Of a stretch of DNA of 64,000 nucleotides, positions 18,390 through 25,682 are shown piece by piece (positions within the stretch are counted from its first letter, which is position 1; every line of letters starts with the position of its first letter). The position numbers and the translations under genes were made by a program. Source of the DNA: Sporolactobacillus sp. STSJ-5 (lineage in GTDB: Bacteria > Bacillota > Bacilli > Bacillales > Sporolactobacillaceae); contig NZ_JANFOJ010000003.1 of the NCBI RefSeq assembly GCF_024385605.1, forward strand, positions 62,001 to 126,000, given 5' to 3'. The notes beneath the pieces were generated by a model. It did not search any database. It saw only the letters and a program-made list of their open reading frames with translations, and was not told the origin of the DNA.

Positions 18390-19667
18390 ATGACAGCTGA
18401 AACAAGCATTCTAAATCGACATTGTGTAGCTCTTGCCGCAGATAGCGCAGTTACTGTTGGTACTAAGGGAAATCAAAAAGCATATAATTATGCTAACAAA
18501 ATATTTGCTCTTTCAAAAAAATATCCCATAGGAATTATGATTTATGGAGGAGCAGAATTTATGTCTGTCCCTTGGGAAACAATTATCAAGGTTTTTAGAT
18601 CTCAGTATGGAAATCAACCAGAAAATACAGTTAAAGAGTATTGCAAAAAATTTGTTGAATTCATAGAAAAAGACCCAAGATTTTGGAGCGACCAAGCTGA
18701 GCTTGAAATAGTTAGCAGAGTATTTGAAGAATTATTTGGGGAAATCCTCCATGATACTGAAGAAAAAATAAACTTTTTTATAAATAAAAGGAAATCGCAA
18801 CCAGTTCCCGAACAAGTAGAAGGATGGATAATCGCTGAATTAAAAAACAAATATCGTTCTTGTTTACAAAGAAAACTTGCGAATAGTTTTAGCGATGATG
18901 ATTATGCTGCTTTTGAACAGAAGTTCTCAGAATTAATAAGAACTTTGCTAAATCGTCATATGATGATCCCATTAAAAGAAGATACGATCGTTGCAATAAT
19001 TAGAATGATTTTTGCATTCATATCAAGGGATTGTTATACCAATTCTAGTTCGGGATTGGTTATTACTGGATATGGTGAACAAGAAATATTTCCTAAGCTT
19101 TACGAGTACTCCATTGAAGGGTTTATTCTTAAAAAGCTCAAACTGGAAGAAAAATCTACTGTAGCGGTTGGATCACATGTTTCGACTGACTTTTGTACAG
19201 CTGCCATTAAACCATTTGCTCAAAGTGAGATGGCATACTCTTTTATATCTGGAATAGAGCCTAGACTTAAATATAACTATTTTCGCGTATTGAATGAAAC
19301 CTTTTCAGAATACATGAATGCATTAAAGGGAATGTTGGAAATAACCGATAAAAAATTTGAAACAGTTAAAAAATCAGGGCAAAAATTTTTAAAAAATTTT
19401 AGTTTTGGAATTAACCAGATTCAACAACAATATTATATTAATCCATTAATAAACATTGTCACTATTCTTCCCAAAGAAGAAGTTGCTGAAATGGCAGAAG
19501 CACTAGTGAATCTTACTTCTTTCAAAAGAAGGGTAAGTATAGATTTAGAAACAGTAGGTGGACCGATTGATGTTGCTCTGATAACCAAGGGTGATGGATT
19601 TGTTTGGATCAAGAGAAAACATTATTTTGACCCAAATTTAAATCATAACTTTTTCAAAAATTATTAA
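18390..19667 (+). CDS. Proteasome/HslV-like Ntn hydrolase of unknown target
   Basis: A 425-residue AT-rich prophage cargo gene. The start is ATG 18390: AGGGTGAT at 18375-18382 gives 7-nt spacing, while in-frame GTG 18378 and ATG 18381 overlap it. With this start Thr follows Met, so Met removal would expose an N-terminal Thr. The block CVALAADSAVTVG then places an Asp at residue 17 counted from that Thr, the position of Asp17 in proteasome beta subunits and HslV. A Lys follows at 36 in NKIFALSKKYPIGIMIYGG, near the expected catalytic Lys33. The remaining ~350 residues match nothing I know and may form a substrate or partner domain. An autocatalytic protease or amidase is inferred. A 63-residue gene follows. 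Confidence 0.6.
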   Translation: MTAETSILNRHCVALAADSAVTVGTKGNQKAYNYANKIFALSKKYPIGIMIYGGAEFMSVPWETIIKVFRSQYGNQPENTVKEYCKKFVEFIEKDPRFWSDQAELEIVSRVFEELFGEILHDTEEKINFFINKRKSQPVPEQVEGWIIAELKNKYRSCLQRKLANSFSDDDYAAFEQKFSELIRTLLNRHMMIPLKEDTIVAIIRMIFAFISRDCYTNSSSGLVITGYGEQEIFPKLYEYSIEGFILKKLKLEEKSTVAVGSHVSTDFCTAAIKPFAQSEMAYSFISGIEPRLKYNYFRVLNETFSEYMNALKGMLEITDKKFETVKKSGQKFLKNFSFGINQIQQQYYINPLINIVTILPKEEVAEMAEALVNLTSFKRRVSIDLETVGGPIDVALITKGDGFVWIKRKHYFDPNLNHNFFKNY

Positions 19668-19683
19668 TTGGGAGGTTAGCGAA

Positions 19684-19875
19684 ATGAGTGCTGCTTTATT
19701 AATGACTGATAATAATGGTAAAGACGTGATTAACAACTTTTTTCATATTCCAACTAAACAAAGAGCATATTTCAAGCTAAAAAAAGAGGAACAGGAGGGA
19801 ATAGAAGACATAATTGATAAAATAAAAAATGAAATTCATCAAGATGGCGATATAAATAAAGATAATAGTATATGA
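19684..19875 (+). CDS. Small acidic/basic protein partner of Ntn hydrolase (63 aa)
   Basis: A 63-residue protein starting at ATG 19684 behind GGGAGG, 16 bp after the Ntn-hydrolase-like gene and ending before a terminator, so the two form one unit. The C-terminal half is a charged helix (KKEEQEGIEDIIDKIKNEI). No family recognised. It could be a regulator, chaperone, substrate or inhibitor of the hydrolase; none of these is shown. Confidence 0.6.
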   Translation: MSAALLMTDNNGKDVINNFFHIPTKQRAYFKLKKEEQEGIEDIIDKIKNEIHQDGDINKDNSI

Positions 19876-19891
19876 TGGTTCATCAATGATT

Positions 19892-19926
19892 TTAAAACCC
19901 CCAGCAACTTGCCGGGGGTTTATAAT
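19892..19926. terminator. Bidirectional terminator between convergent units
   Basis: AAACCCCC (19895-19902) pairs with GGGGGTTT (19914-19921), with GCAA/TTGC extending the stem inward. It separates the rightward hydrolase pair from the leftward replication-relaxation/FtsK module. Confidence 0.88.
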
Positions 19927-19941
19927 AGTAAATTTACTTTT

Positions 19942-20541
19942 TCATGCTCTTTTCATTTTGGAGTACATCTCCTGCACACTTTTTGTCTGCATAATGCCTT
20001 GTAATCCATCATATTGGCGTTGGCCAACGATCCAGATGATTGGAAAAACTTTTTTGCTTTTCCGCTGCCAAGATAAATTTTCCCAGACGCGACTGATTCG
20101 ATATTGCTCATAACGAGCAATTTTTTTAAGCATGATGTCCGAACTGTAATTGCTTAACTGTGCTTCGATGAAAAAAGGAGTACCATGCCAGATTGCAAAT
20201 ATATCCGGTTCAACCGTACCTTTTCCACCAATTTTAGGTTCAACAAAAAATTGTCGTAAGCCACCTAGCCGCCGCATGGCTGAGTATATTTTGAAGATTG
20301 CCTGAAAGTGGTCAACCTTCTGGCTGTTGGTGCTCATCTTAGAATCAATTGGGAAGTACATATAAGGCTGGACGGTTCGGTCAGCTTTTATTTTCTTTCG
20401 GTCAGACAAGCGCCTGAGTACTTTATTCGCACAGGTCACAGGTGTTCGTATGTCTGAAAAATACAGGTCAATAATGTTATCCCTGCTCAAGCAATGAAAC
20501 CGTTCAATGTCGCGCATAATTGCGTCATCACGTTCAGTCAT
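19942..20541 (-). CDS. Replication-relaxation family protein
   Basis: A 199-residue protein. The ATG at 20541 fits a GAGG ribosome site at 20551-20554 and overlaps the FtsK-like stop by 8 bp. It begins with a winged-helix-like region (ERDDAIMRDIERFHCLSRDN, then V-L-R-R-L-S-D-R-K-K-I-K) and continues with a nuclease-like alpha/beta region with G-T-V-E-P-D-I-F-A and PFFIEAQLSNYSSD, reminiscent of the PD-(D/E)xK spacing. The replication-relaxation family (PF13814) occurs on plasmids, conjugative elements and Bacillus phages beside FtsK-like ATPases. A role in DNA replication start or transfer is inferred. Confidence 0.78.
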   Translation of the reverse strand: MTERDDAIMRDIERFHCLSRDNIIDLYFSDIRTPVTCANKVLRRLSDRKKIKADRTVQPYMYFPIDSKMSTNSQKVDHFQAIFKIYSAMRRLGGLRQFFVEPKIGGKGTVEPDIFAIWHGTPFFIEAQLSNYSSDIMLKKIARYEQYRISRVWENLSWQRKSKKVFPIIWIVGQRQYDGLQGIMQTKSVQEMYSKMKRA

Positions 20542-21676
20542 CGTCATCATCCTCAAGCAGTCCGAATTGTTGTCCTTGTTCCTGCTCAATCAGATCTTTC
20601 TGCAGGATGGAAGGTACTTGAGTAAAGAATGGTTCAAGCAATTTCTCTACTTGAGCGGCAGTAATAAACGGCGCCTGAACGACTTGAGTATCGATGGTTT
20701 TCACGATTGCTCTGCCGGGGCAGGGAAGTTTCTCAGCGCCTGCCTGATCAAGTATGATTTTAGAATTGATTTTATCTGCTTGCTTAAACGAGATCCGCAC
20801 ATTCAGATTATTTTTTAACTTTCCATCCAGGACATCGGCATCTGGTCGCTGCATCGACAAGATCAAATAGACACCTAGGGCACGCCCGATCGCTGAAATG
20901 TCTTCAATCAGAGCCATCACTTCTTTTTCCTTTTTTAATAACGCAACCTCATCGATACATACCACAATATCCGCAATCCCGCCGATTTCTACAGTGGAAA
21001 GGGCACGCGCTTTTTCAAGCATCTTTCCCCGCCGTTCGAGCTCGTGTCTCACCTTTGCTAATTCAAGCGCCAAAGTAGCTGCAGATGTGCTGACCGACTC
21101 TACATGGCTGTATCCCCGGAATAAAGTCATTTCGGAATACTTTAGATCGCCAAGAACAAAACGTAGTTCTTCCGGCGACTTATAGAGCATTAGTGTGGTA
21201 AGGATCGCTCTCAATGCACTGGATTTCCCATACCCGGTAGCGCCGGCAACAAGGACATGCGGGTGATTTCTTAAATCAAATGCTTGGAATGTTCCTGTCG
21301 CATCCACCCCTGTCACGATTGGTAAGCTCATGCCTTCAATTGCAGGATCAACTAAAGAGCGACTGTATTTGAGTGTCTTTGGCATCTGTTTTTTGTAGAC
21401 ATGGACCGTAAATTTTTTCAGTTCCCCATCAACTGCGGTGTTGCTGCCAAACATTTGCTTAAATGCATAGTCAACTTTTTTTACTGACTTTGGATCCATT
21501 CCATTGGGCAACGTGAATGTTAAAATCACTTCGGACAGTTTGTGCTGCACGCTATGAATGAACGGCTGTACTTCATAAACAGTGCCGCCAATTGTATTCT
21601 TACGGCAAAGCCCGGCTACGCGAAAACATTGCTGCAGCTTTCGGTAATAAGGATCAAAGCGAATGAAAAAGGACAT
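20534..21676 (-). CDS. FtsK/SpoIIIE-type ATPase
   Basis: A DNA-pumping ATPase of about 380 residues. Walker A is GATGYGKSSALRAILTTLM, Walker B is ADIVVCIDEVALLKKE, and the later LSMQRPDADVLDGKLKNNL is the FtsK sensor-like block. It lacks the N-terminal multi-pass membrane domain of chromosomal FtsK; the small membrane protein encoded immediately upstream may supply an anchor. ATG 21676 has a GGGGG site 8 nt upstream; ATG 21682 overlaps the upstream stop as ATGA and is an alternative. The poly-Asp tail ends at the stop. In phages and conjugative elements such proteins act like coupling proteins. Confidence 0.88.
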   Translation of the reverse strand: MSFFIRFDPYYRKLQQCFRVAGLCRKNTIGGTVYEVQPFIHSVQHKLSEVILTFTLPNGMDPKSVKKVDYAFKQMFGSNTAVDGELKKFTVHVYKKQMPKTLKYSRSLVDPAIEGMSLPIVTGVDATGTFQAFDLRNHPHVLVAGATGYGKSSALRAILTTLMLYKSPEELRFVLGDLKYSEMTLFRGYSHVESVSTSAATLALELAKVRHELERRGKMLEKARALSTVEIGGIADIVVCIDEVALLKKEKEVMALIEDISAIGRALGVYLILSMQRPDADVLDGKLKNNLNVRISFKQADKINSKIILDQAGAEKLPCPGRAIVKTIDTQVVQAPFITAAQVEKLLEPFFTQVPSILQKDLIEQEQGQQFGLLEDDDDD

Positions 21677-21678
21677 GA

Positions 21679-21975
21679 TCATAACCCCCAAAGTGGATTT
21701 TTCAAAACAAAGTAGATAAATCCTGCAGCGAATCCAATCATTAGCACACCTTTAGCAATCCAGGGTATTTTCTCGGCAAATGGATCATCTTTCTGTGCAA
21801 GACGCTTTTCAACTCTGGCCATAACGATGGCGAACGCGCCAACGCCTACGATGATGGCCACACCAGTTGCCATCATGGGCGATAATGTTAACAACGATTT
21901 TGTCGTTACTCCGTAGACAATTCCGCATGGTTTCGGTTCGAACGCTTTCCGCCAATCTAGTTCGTAATATTCCAT
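21679..21975 (-). CDS. Two-helix membrane protein upstream of FtsK-like gene
   Basis: A 98-residue protein with two transmembrane segments, LSPMMATGVAIIVGVGAFAIVM split around residues 31-52 and GVLMIGFAAGFIYFVL near 76-92, joined by a charged loop. It overlaps the FtsK-like gene and is the first gene of the leftward operon. It probably anchors or regulates the ATPase at the membrane; that is inference from order. Confidence 0.7.
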   Translation of the reverse strand: MEYYELDWRKAFEPKPCGIVYGVTTKSLLTLSPMMATGVAIIVGVGAFAIVMARVEKRLAQKDDPFAEKIPWIAKGVLMIGFAAGFIYFVLKNPLWGL

Positions 21976-22039
21976 TACTCACACATCCTTATTTACAAAA
22001 TTTCAGAATCCCATGGCACCAGGCAGGGACGAGCTGAAT

Positions 22040-22061
22040 ACTTGAGTACGTCTACTCAAGT
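22040..22061. promoter_or_regulatory. Perfect 9-bp inverted repeat between divergent genes (putative operator)
   Basis: ACTTGAGTA (22040-22048), CGTC, TACTCAAGT (22053-22061). It lies in the gap between the leftward FtsK module and the rightward XRE gene, 65 bp from one start and 131 bp from the other. This is a plausible XRE operator, or alternatively a replication or transfer origin element for the relaxation/FtsK module. Confidence 0.6.
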
Positions 22062-22191
22062 GGATAGGTGAGCAGCTGCTACACTAGATACTATGGTAGG
22101 AAAGGCTTGTCTGTTGCCTGTCCACCTGAACAAATGTAAAGAAGGACAAGACCGTGTGGTGCAGAATACTTTAACAGAGGTGATCGCAGCC

Positions 22192-22386
22192 ATGAATAAA
22201 ATTGCAAGGTTGATTGAACAAAAGGGACTAAAGAAGACATTTGTCGCGCAACAGGTGGGTATCTCGAAAGGATCCTTATCCAATATCGTTTCAGGAAAAA
22301 CAAAAGAGCCGTCCCTACACGTGGCCATAAAGTTGGCCAAAGTGCTCGGGACGACTGTGGAAGATTTATGGGGCAATAATGATTAG
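22192..22386 (+). CDS. XRE-family helix-turn-helix regulator (64 aa)
   Basis: A minimal Cro/CI-type regulator. ATG 22192 is selected by AGAGGTGAT 7 nt upstream. HTH residues are about 12-40 (KKTFVAQQVGISKGSLSNIV), followed by the family-typical L-A-K-V-L-G-T-T-V-E-D-L-W. It transcribes away from the FtsK-like operon and may control it through the inverted repeat at 22040. A decayed relative is at 38062-38175. Confidence 0.88.
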   Translation: MNKIARLIEQKGLKKTFVAQQVGISKGSLSNIVSGKTKEPSLHVAIKLAKVLGTTVEDLWGNND

Positions 22387-22634
22387 TTCCAAGTCCGTTC
22401 ATTCTTAGGATCAAGCGTAGCAATCATATGTTCAAGTTTGTGCTTCTTATCTGTTAAATAATTGATCATATCTGAATCTTCATCGCTTTGTGTATCATAG
22501 CGTGAAAGACCTTTGTTCGTTTCTTTTAAGCTTTGTTCGAGCGCGGAAGAAATGAACGTCCACTCAGATACATCTTCAACTTCAATGCGCGATTTTTCGT
22601 AATGACCGTGATCACGTTTTACAGTATGTTTCAT
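22383..22634 (-). CDS. Small charged protein of unknown function (83 aa)
   Basis: An 83-residue hydrophilic, acidic protein convergent with the XRE gene and overlapping its end by 4 bp. A strong AAGGAGG ribosome site precedes the ATG. The sequence is mostly helical, with DDHGHYEK-like polar N-terminus and LTDKKHKLEHMIATLD near the end. No family recognised. The same layout (XRE gene facing a small leftward ORF) recurs in decayed form at about 38.1-38.3 kb. Confidence 0.6.
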   Translation of the reverse strand: MKHTVKRDHGHYEKSRIEVEDVSEWTFISSALEQSLKETNKGLSRYDTQSDEDSDMINYLTDKKHKLEHMIATLDPKNERTWN

Positions 22635-22860
22635 GTTAAATCATTCCTCCTTATAAAAGCAAACCTTGTTGGCTAAAAACTGGCTGTGCTTAAATTAGTT
22701 ATTATGAAAGCCTTTAATATAAGTCTTAGCGACCGCTGGTTATACGGACACCGTCTCCATTACAAGAAAATCTTTGGAGATTTCCAAATGCTCGAAAGCC
22801 TTGATACGAAAGGGTTTTCGGGCATTTTGCATTCTAAGTCATGTACTAGAAAATATGAGA

Positions 22861-22880
22861 AATGCAAAACATTTTGCATT
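22861..22880. repeat. Inverted repeat at the 3' end of the integrase remnant
   Basis: AATGCAAAA (22861-22869), CA, TTTTGCATT (22872-22880) is a perfect 9-bp inverted repeat just downstream of, and touching, the integrase stop. A further ATTTTGCATT copy lies at 22826-22835. Sites like this beside integrase genes serve as terminators or attachment-site arm sequences. Confidence 0.5.
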
Positions 22881-23074
22881 AATTTTGCTTCGTTTTGGTG
22901 CCGTAAAGGTCGTTCATTGTTTCGTCCACTGTGCGAGTTTCAAGTTGATCAAGCTCGTCCAAAATGTGTGTGTATATTTTGAGTGTGCTCACAATAACTC
23001 AGTGACCAAGGCGTCGAGTTAGATATTTAATGCTCACGTGTTTGTGCATTGAACCATGTAAAGCTCTGGTTGTT
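22879..23074 (-). pseudogene. 3' remnant of phage tyrosine integrase
   Basis: Reading leftward, the frame gives V-S-I-K-Y-L-T-R-R-L-G-H, then a TGA (22999-23001), then STLKIYTHILDELDQLETRT and a C-terminus ending in K-Q-N and TAA (22879-22881). The L-G-H box (catalytic His) and the Y-T-H box (catalytic Tyr) are the standard last two active-site blocks of phage integrases, with the TGA where Ser or Ala normally follows LGH. Upstream of about 23074 the similarity ends and an XtrA-like remnant begins on the other strand. The gene is therefore truncated and mutated. Confidence 0.75.
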
Positions 23075-23197
23075 GTCCTAGATGGTGTTCAGAAAAAATC
23101 AAAGATAACTGAAACAGTTGAGCATGGGCTAACTATAATTGAGACAGTAAAAGAGAAAGCTGTGAGAAAAAAGTATGATGAAGGGAACTTATATTAA
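23030..23197 (+). pseudogene. XtrA/YqaO-like small phage protein, N-terminus replaced
   Basis: A 55-codon frame from ATG 23030. The C-terminal 45 residues (KALVVVLDGVQKKSKITETV then E-H-G-L-T-I-I-E-T-V-K-E-K-A-V and a tail Y-D-E-G-N-L-Y) resemble the XtrA family of Bacillus phages. The first ten codons lie on the antisense of the integrase remnant, so the original 5' end was lost at a recombination point near 23060-23074. It lacks a good ribosome site. Confidence 0.45.
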
Positions 23198-23202
23198 TTG
23201 TG

Positions 23203-23242
23203 GTTGCAAAAACACATGTTTTTTTGTAAAATAGTTGCAAAA
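23203..23242 (+). promoter_or_regulatory. Promoter with repeated GTTGCAAAA boxes for toxin/antitoxin pair
   Basis: A -35 TTGCAA (23204-23209) and -10 TAAAAT (23227-23232) are 17 bp apart. GTTGCAAAA occurs at 23203-23211 and again at 23234-23242, bracketing the core promoter, so a protein bound at both copies would block transcription. The downstream HTH protein is the obvious candidate. Confidence 0.65.
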
Positions 23243-23261
23243 GCATAGTGAGGTGATTTGA

Positions 23262-23930
23262 ATGGCTGTATCAGTTAAAATACTTGATGGACCAATTGAG
23301 ACGATAAATAAAGCTGTTCCCTTGGAAATTCGACGAGAGCTGGCTCGGATTGTTATTGATGCATACAAATGGTCTGATATTCTTATCAAGAACACGGCAG
23401 TATTTCAATCGTTACGAGGCAGAAAAAGATTGTTGCCTGAAATTAAGAATGTGGCAGTCGAATTTGTGGCTATGCAAGCTGTAAAAAATAACCGATTACC
23501 CTTTCAATATAGAATGGCATCAACTTCAAATCACTCTCATTTTTATTTGGAATTATTCGATGGAAATACCTTAATACATTTTAATCAGGTTGCTCAGAGA
23601 AACAATTGTGCTCGAAAAGCTTTTTGCAGAGACCGCCTAATAAAGCCACTAAGTAGCTATATGGATTTTGATAGTGGATCCATTGAATGTGACAACAAGC
23701 AATATTTTCAAGTGAATCATGGTTATCAATCGGTGGCACCGCTGTTTGTGACACTGGGGATCCCTGAGAAAAGCGGAAAACTTGGGCCAAAGATCTACTT
23801 ACTCGATGAATACTCTGCTTCAACCGGTAAGTATCCAAAATCAAAAATTGAAACAGTTAAGGACTTTAGTTATGAAGACTTTCAGCGATACGCTGAAGGA
23901 GAGGAAGGAAATGAATTATTTAAATCATGA
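23262..23930 (+). CDS. Putative toxin of an HTH-ImmA-type toxin/antitoxin pair (222 aa)
   Basis: A 222-residue protein starting at ATG 23262 after GAGGTGAT. No family recognised; the sequence is mixed alpha/beta with a basic central region and NHSHFYLELFDGNTLIHFN near residue 90. Its end overlaps the following HTH-ImmA gene by 20 bp, which implies coupled translation. In several known systems an HTH-ImmA/IrrE (COG2856) protein is the antitoxin for an unrelated upstream toxin, and the autoregulated promoter here fits. Toxicity is inference from arrangement. Confidence 0.55.
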   Translation: MAVSVKILDGPIETINKAVPLEIRRELARIVIDAYKWSDILIKNTAVFQSLRGRKRLLPEIKNVAVEFVAMQAVKNNRLPFQYRMASTSNHSHFYLELFDGNTLIHFNQVAQRNNCARKAFCRDRLIKPLSSYMDFDSGSIECDNKQYFQVNHGYQSVAPLFVTLGIPEKSGKLGPKIYLLDEYSASTGKYPKSKIETVKDFSYEDFQRYAEGEEGNELFKS

Positions 23931-25041
23931 GTATGATAAGTTTAATGGAGAACGGCTTAAATTAGCCAGAAGAGTTAGAAATATAACATTACAAGAACTG
24001 GCAGAAAAAATGAAAAAGAGTCATCAGGCAATTTCAAAATATGAAAATGGAAAATCCTCGCCTTCTTCAGATGATGTCATGAGATTGTCTTATTTTCTTA
24101 AATTTGAGCCTTCCTTTTTTTATTTAAAAGGAAGTGCTGCAGACTTGGAAGACAACTCATTTATTTTTAGAAGCAAGGCTTCAGTGGCGAAGAAATACAA
24201 AGAGCAGGTTGAGGCAACCATGATTTTAATCAAACAGTTTGTTGAGAAGATTGAATTCAAAGTGTCTCTGCCTCCCTTTGATAAGACTTTGATTGAAAAA
24301 AATGTGCCTTACCATGCATACTCAGAAGAAGAAATTGAGAGCTTAGCAATTAATGTCCGTGGAAGATTTGGTCTGGGAAGTGGACCGATAATAAATCTTA
24401 CGGCACTTTGTGAAAGAATGGGAATCATCATCGTCTTTATGAACTTTAATAGTGACGGGATTGATGCTTGTTCAGGCATTGTTAATAACCGGCCTTACAT
24501 TGTTTTAAATAAGGATCGTTTGTCATCGGTGCGCATTAGATTCAATATTGCGCACGAATTAGGGCATATATTGCTGCACCTAAAATATGACAAGAACATC
24601 ATTTCAAATAAAAACCACTCAAAATCAATAGAACGCGAAGCACACCAATTTGCAAGTTCTTTATTAATGCCAGAAGAGGGGATAGTCGGGGATTTAACGG
24701 CACTCGGCCTTGATTACCTCGTTACATTGAAGCGTCACTGGCTCGTTTCTATACAGGCTATTATTTATAGAGCCGAACAGCTCGGGATCTTTACTGCAGA
24801 TTATGCCTTGTATCTTAGGCAGCAAATCAGCAGAAAAAAGTGGAGAACCGTTGAGCCGCTTGATGACAAAATTCCAAAAGAGAAGCCAAAACTGTTGTCT
24901 TATGCTGTAGAGTATTTGGAAAAAGAAAAACACTTTTTCATCTCCCAGCTTTCCTTTCTAACTGGAATTACAGAAGATGAAATCTTATTGTTTTGTAGCA
25001 GAGAGCAAAGACAAACAAACGTTATTCAATTGAATAAATGA
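23911..25041 (+). CDS. XRE-HTH protein with ImmA/IrrE metallopeptidase domain
   Basis: A 376-residue protein starting at ATG 23911 (AGGAAGGAA upstream). Residues about 12-70 form an XRE HTH (ITLQELAEKMKKSHQAISKY). Residues about 130-300 form an ImmA/IrrE (COG2856) domain with the zinc motif NIAHELGHILLHL, the H-E-x-x-H of this family, and a later REAHQFASSLLMPEE providing the third ligand. It is likely both repressor of its operon and antitoxin or stress-triggered protease. A terminator follows at 25050. Confidence 0.88.
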   Translation: MNYLNHEYDKFNGERLKLARRVRNITLQELAEKMKKSHQAISKYENGKSSPSSDDVMRLSYFLKFEPSFFYLKGSAADLEDNSFIFRSKASVAKKYKEQVEATMILIKQFVEKIEFKVSLPPFDKTLIEKNVPYHAYSEEEIESLAINVRGRFGLGSGPIINLTALCERMGIIIVFMNFNSDGIDACSGIVNNRPYIVLNKDRLSSVRIRFNIAHELGHILLHLKYDKNIISNKNHSKSIEREAHQFASSLLMPEEGIVGDLTALGLDYLVTLKRHWLVSIQAIIYRAEQLGIFTADYALYLRQQISRKKWRTVEPLDDKIPKEKPKLLSYAVEYLEKEKHFFISQLSFLTGITEDEILLFCSREQRQTNVIQLNK

Positions 25042-25049
25042 TTCATGAG

Positions 25050-25089
25050 GACACCAAATTAATGCGTATGCGTCAATTGGTGTCTTTTA
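25050..25089 (+). terminator. Terminator after HTH-ImmA gene
   Basis: GACACCAA (25050-25057) pairs with TTGGTGTC (25077-25084), followed by TTTTA. Confidence 0.8.
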
Positions 25090-25258
25090 ATAGATAAAGC
25101 CGGAAAACAGAGAATTAATCTGTAAATAGTGAGACAAATGAGGAATAATTTGTTAAACTAAAGTCAGTAAAGAATTTTAAATTATTCAGGTAACTACCCG
25201 GAATAATGAACGTATCAATTGAAAATAATTAAGCTTTTGTCCAAGATAGGAAAGCCTG

Positions 25259-25305
25259 AGGACACTGATTCGCGCATTCGCGTTGATCGGTGTCCTCTTT
25301 TATTT
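25259..25305 (+). terminator. Second terminator-like hairpin
   Basis: GAGGACAC (25259-25266) pairs with GTGTCCTC (25291-25298), followed by TTTTATTTT. The stem shares the GGACAC core with the hairpin at 25050, which suggests duplication. The stretch between the two hairpins holds no gene that I can support. Confidence 0.8.
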
Positions 25306-25326
25306 TGTCAATGAGGGAGTGTACGA

Positions 25327-25470
25327 ATGGCAATCCATTATAAAAGTAATAGACGTAATATAAAACAGAGAAATGGAAAACCGCTGACAGATGAAGACAT
25401 TAAACGGTTGATGAATGTGAGTATGCCTACTTACCGAAGAGTTAAGGGCGGCGCATTGAAACAGAGATAA
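25327..25470 (+). CDS. Small basic phage protein (47 aa)
   Basis: A 47-residue very basic protein starting at ATG 25327 behind GAGGGAG. It reads H-Y-K-S-N-R-R-N-I-K and later RLMNVSMPTYRRVKGG. Small basic proteins like this commonly precede late regulators in Bacillus phages. Function unknown. Confidence 0.55.
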   Translation: MAIHYKSNRRNIKQRNGKPLTDEDIKRLMNVSMPTYRRVKGGALKQR

Positions 25471-25557
25471 AGGGGATCATGGCGCATGAGGCAACTAATT
25501 CTTGAATATAAAAAATCCATTCGTATCATGAGAAAGACTTATGAAGCAACAGATCAA

Positions 25558-25562
25558 GAAAA
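25558..25562. repeat. IS21 target site duplication, left copy (GAAAA)
   Basis: GAAAA directly precedes the left end of the element; the second copy is at 28049-28053. Confidence 0.85.
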
Positions 25563-25682
25563 TGTAACTGCTAAACTAAAATCAACAGATTCTGCTAAAT
25601 AGAAATGAACACTTTTCGCTAAATAGTCATCCAGATAAGTTATGATAGTTTTTCAACATGATTTGTCTGGAGGATTCGAAAG

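Noticed and set aside
22686-22982. 98-codon rightward frame
   Set aside because: It lies antisense to the integrase remnant and has an odd Cys/Phe/Arg-rich composition.
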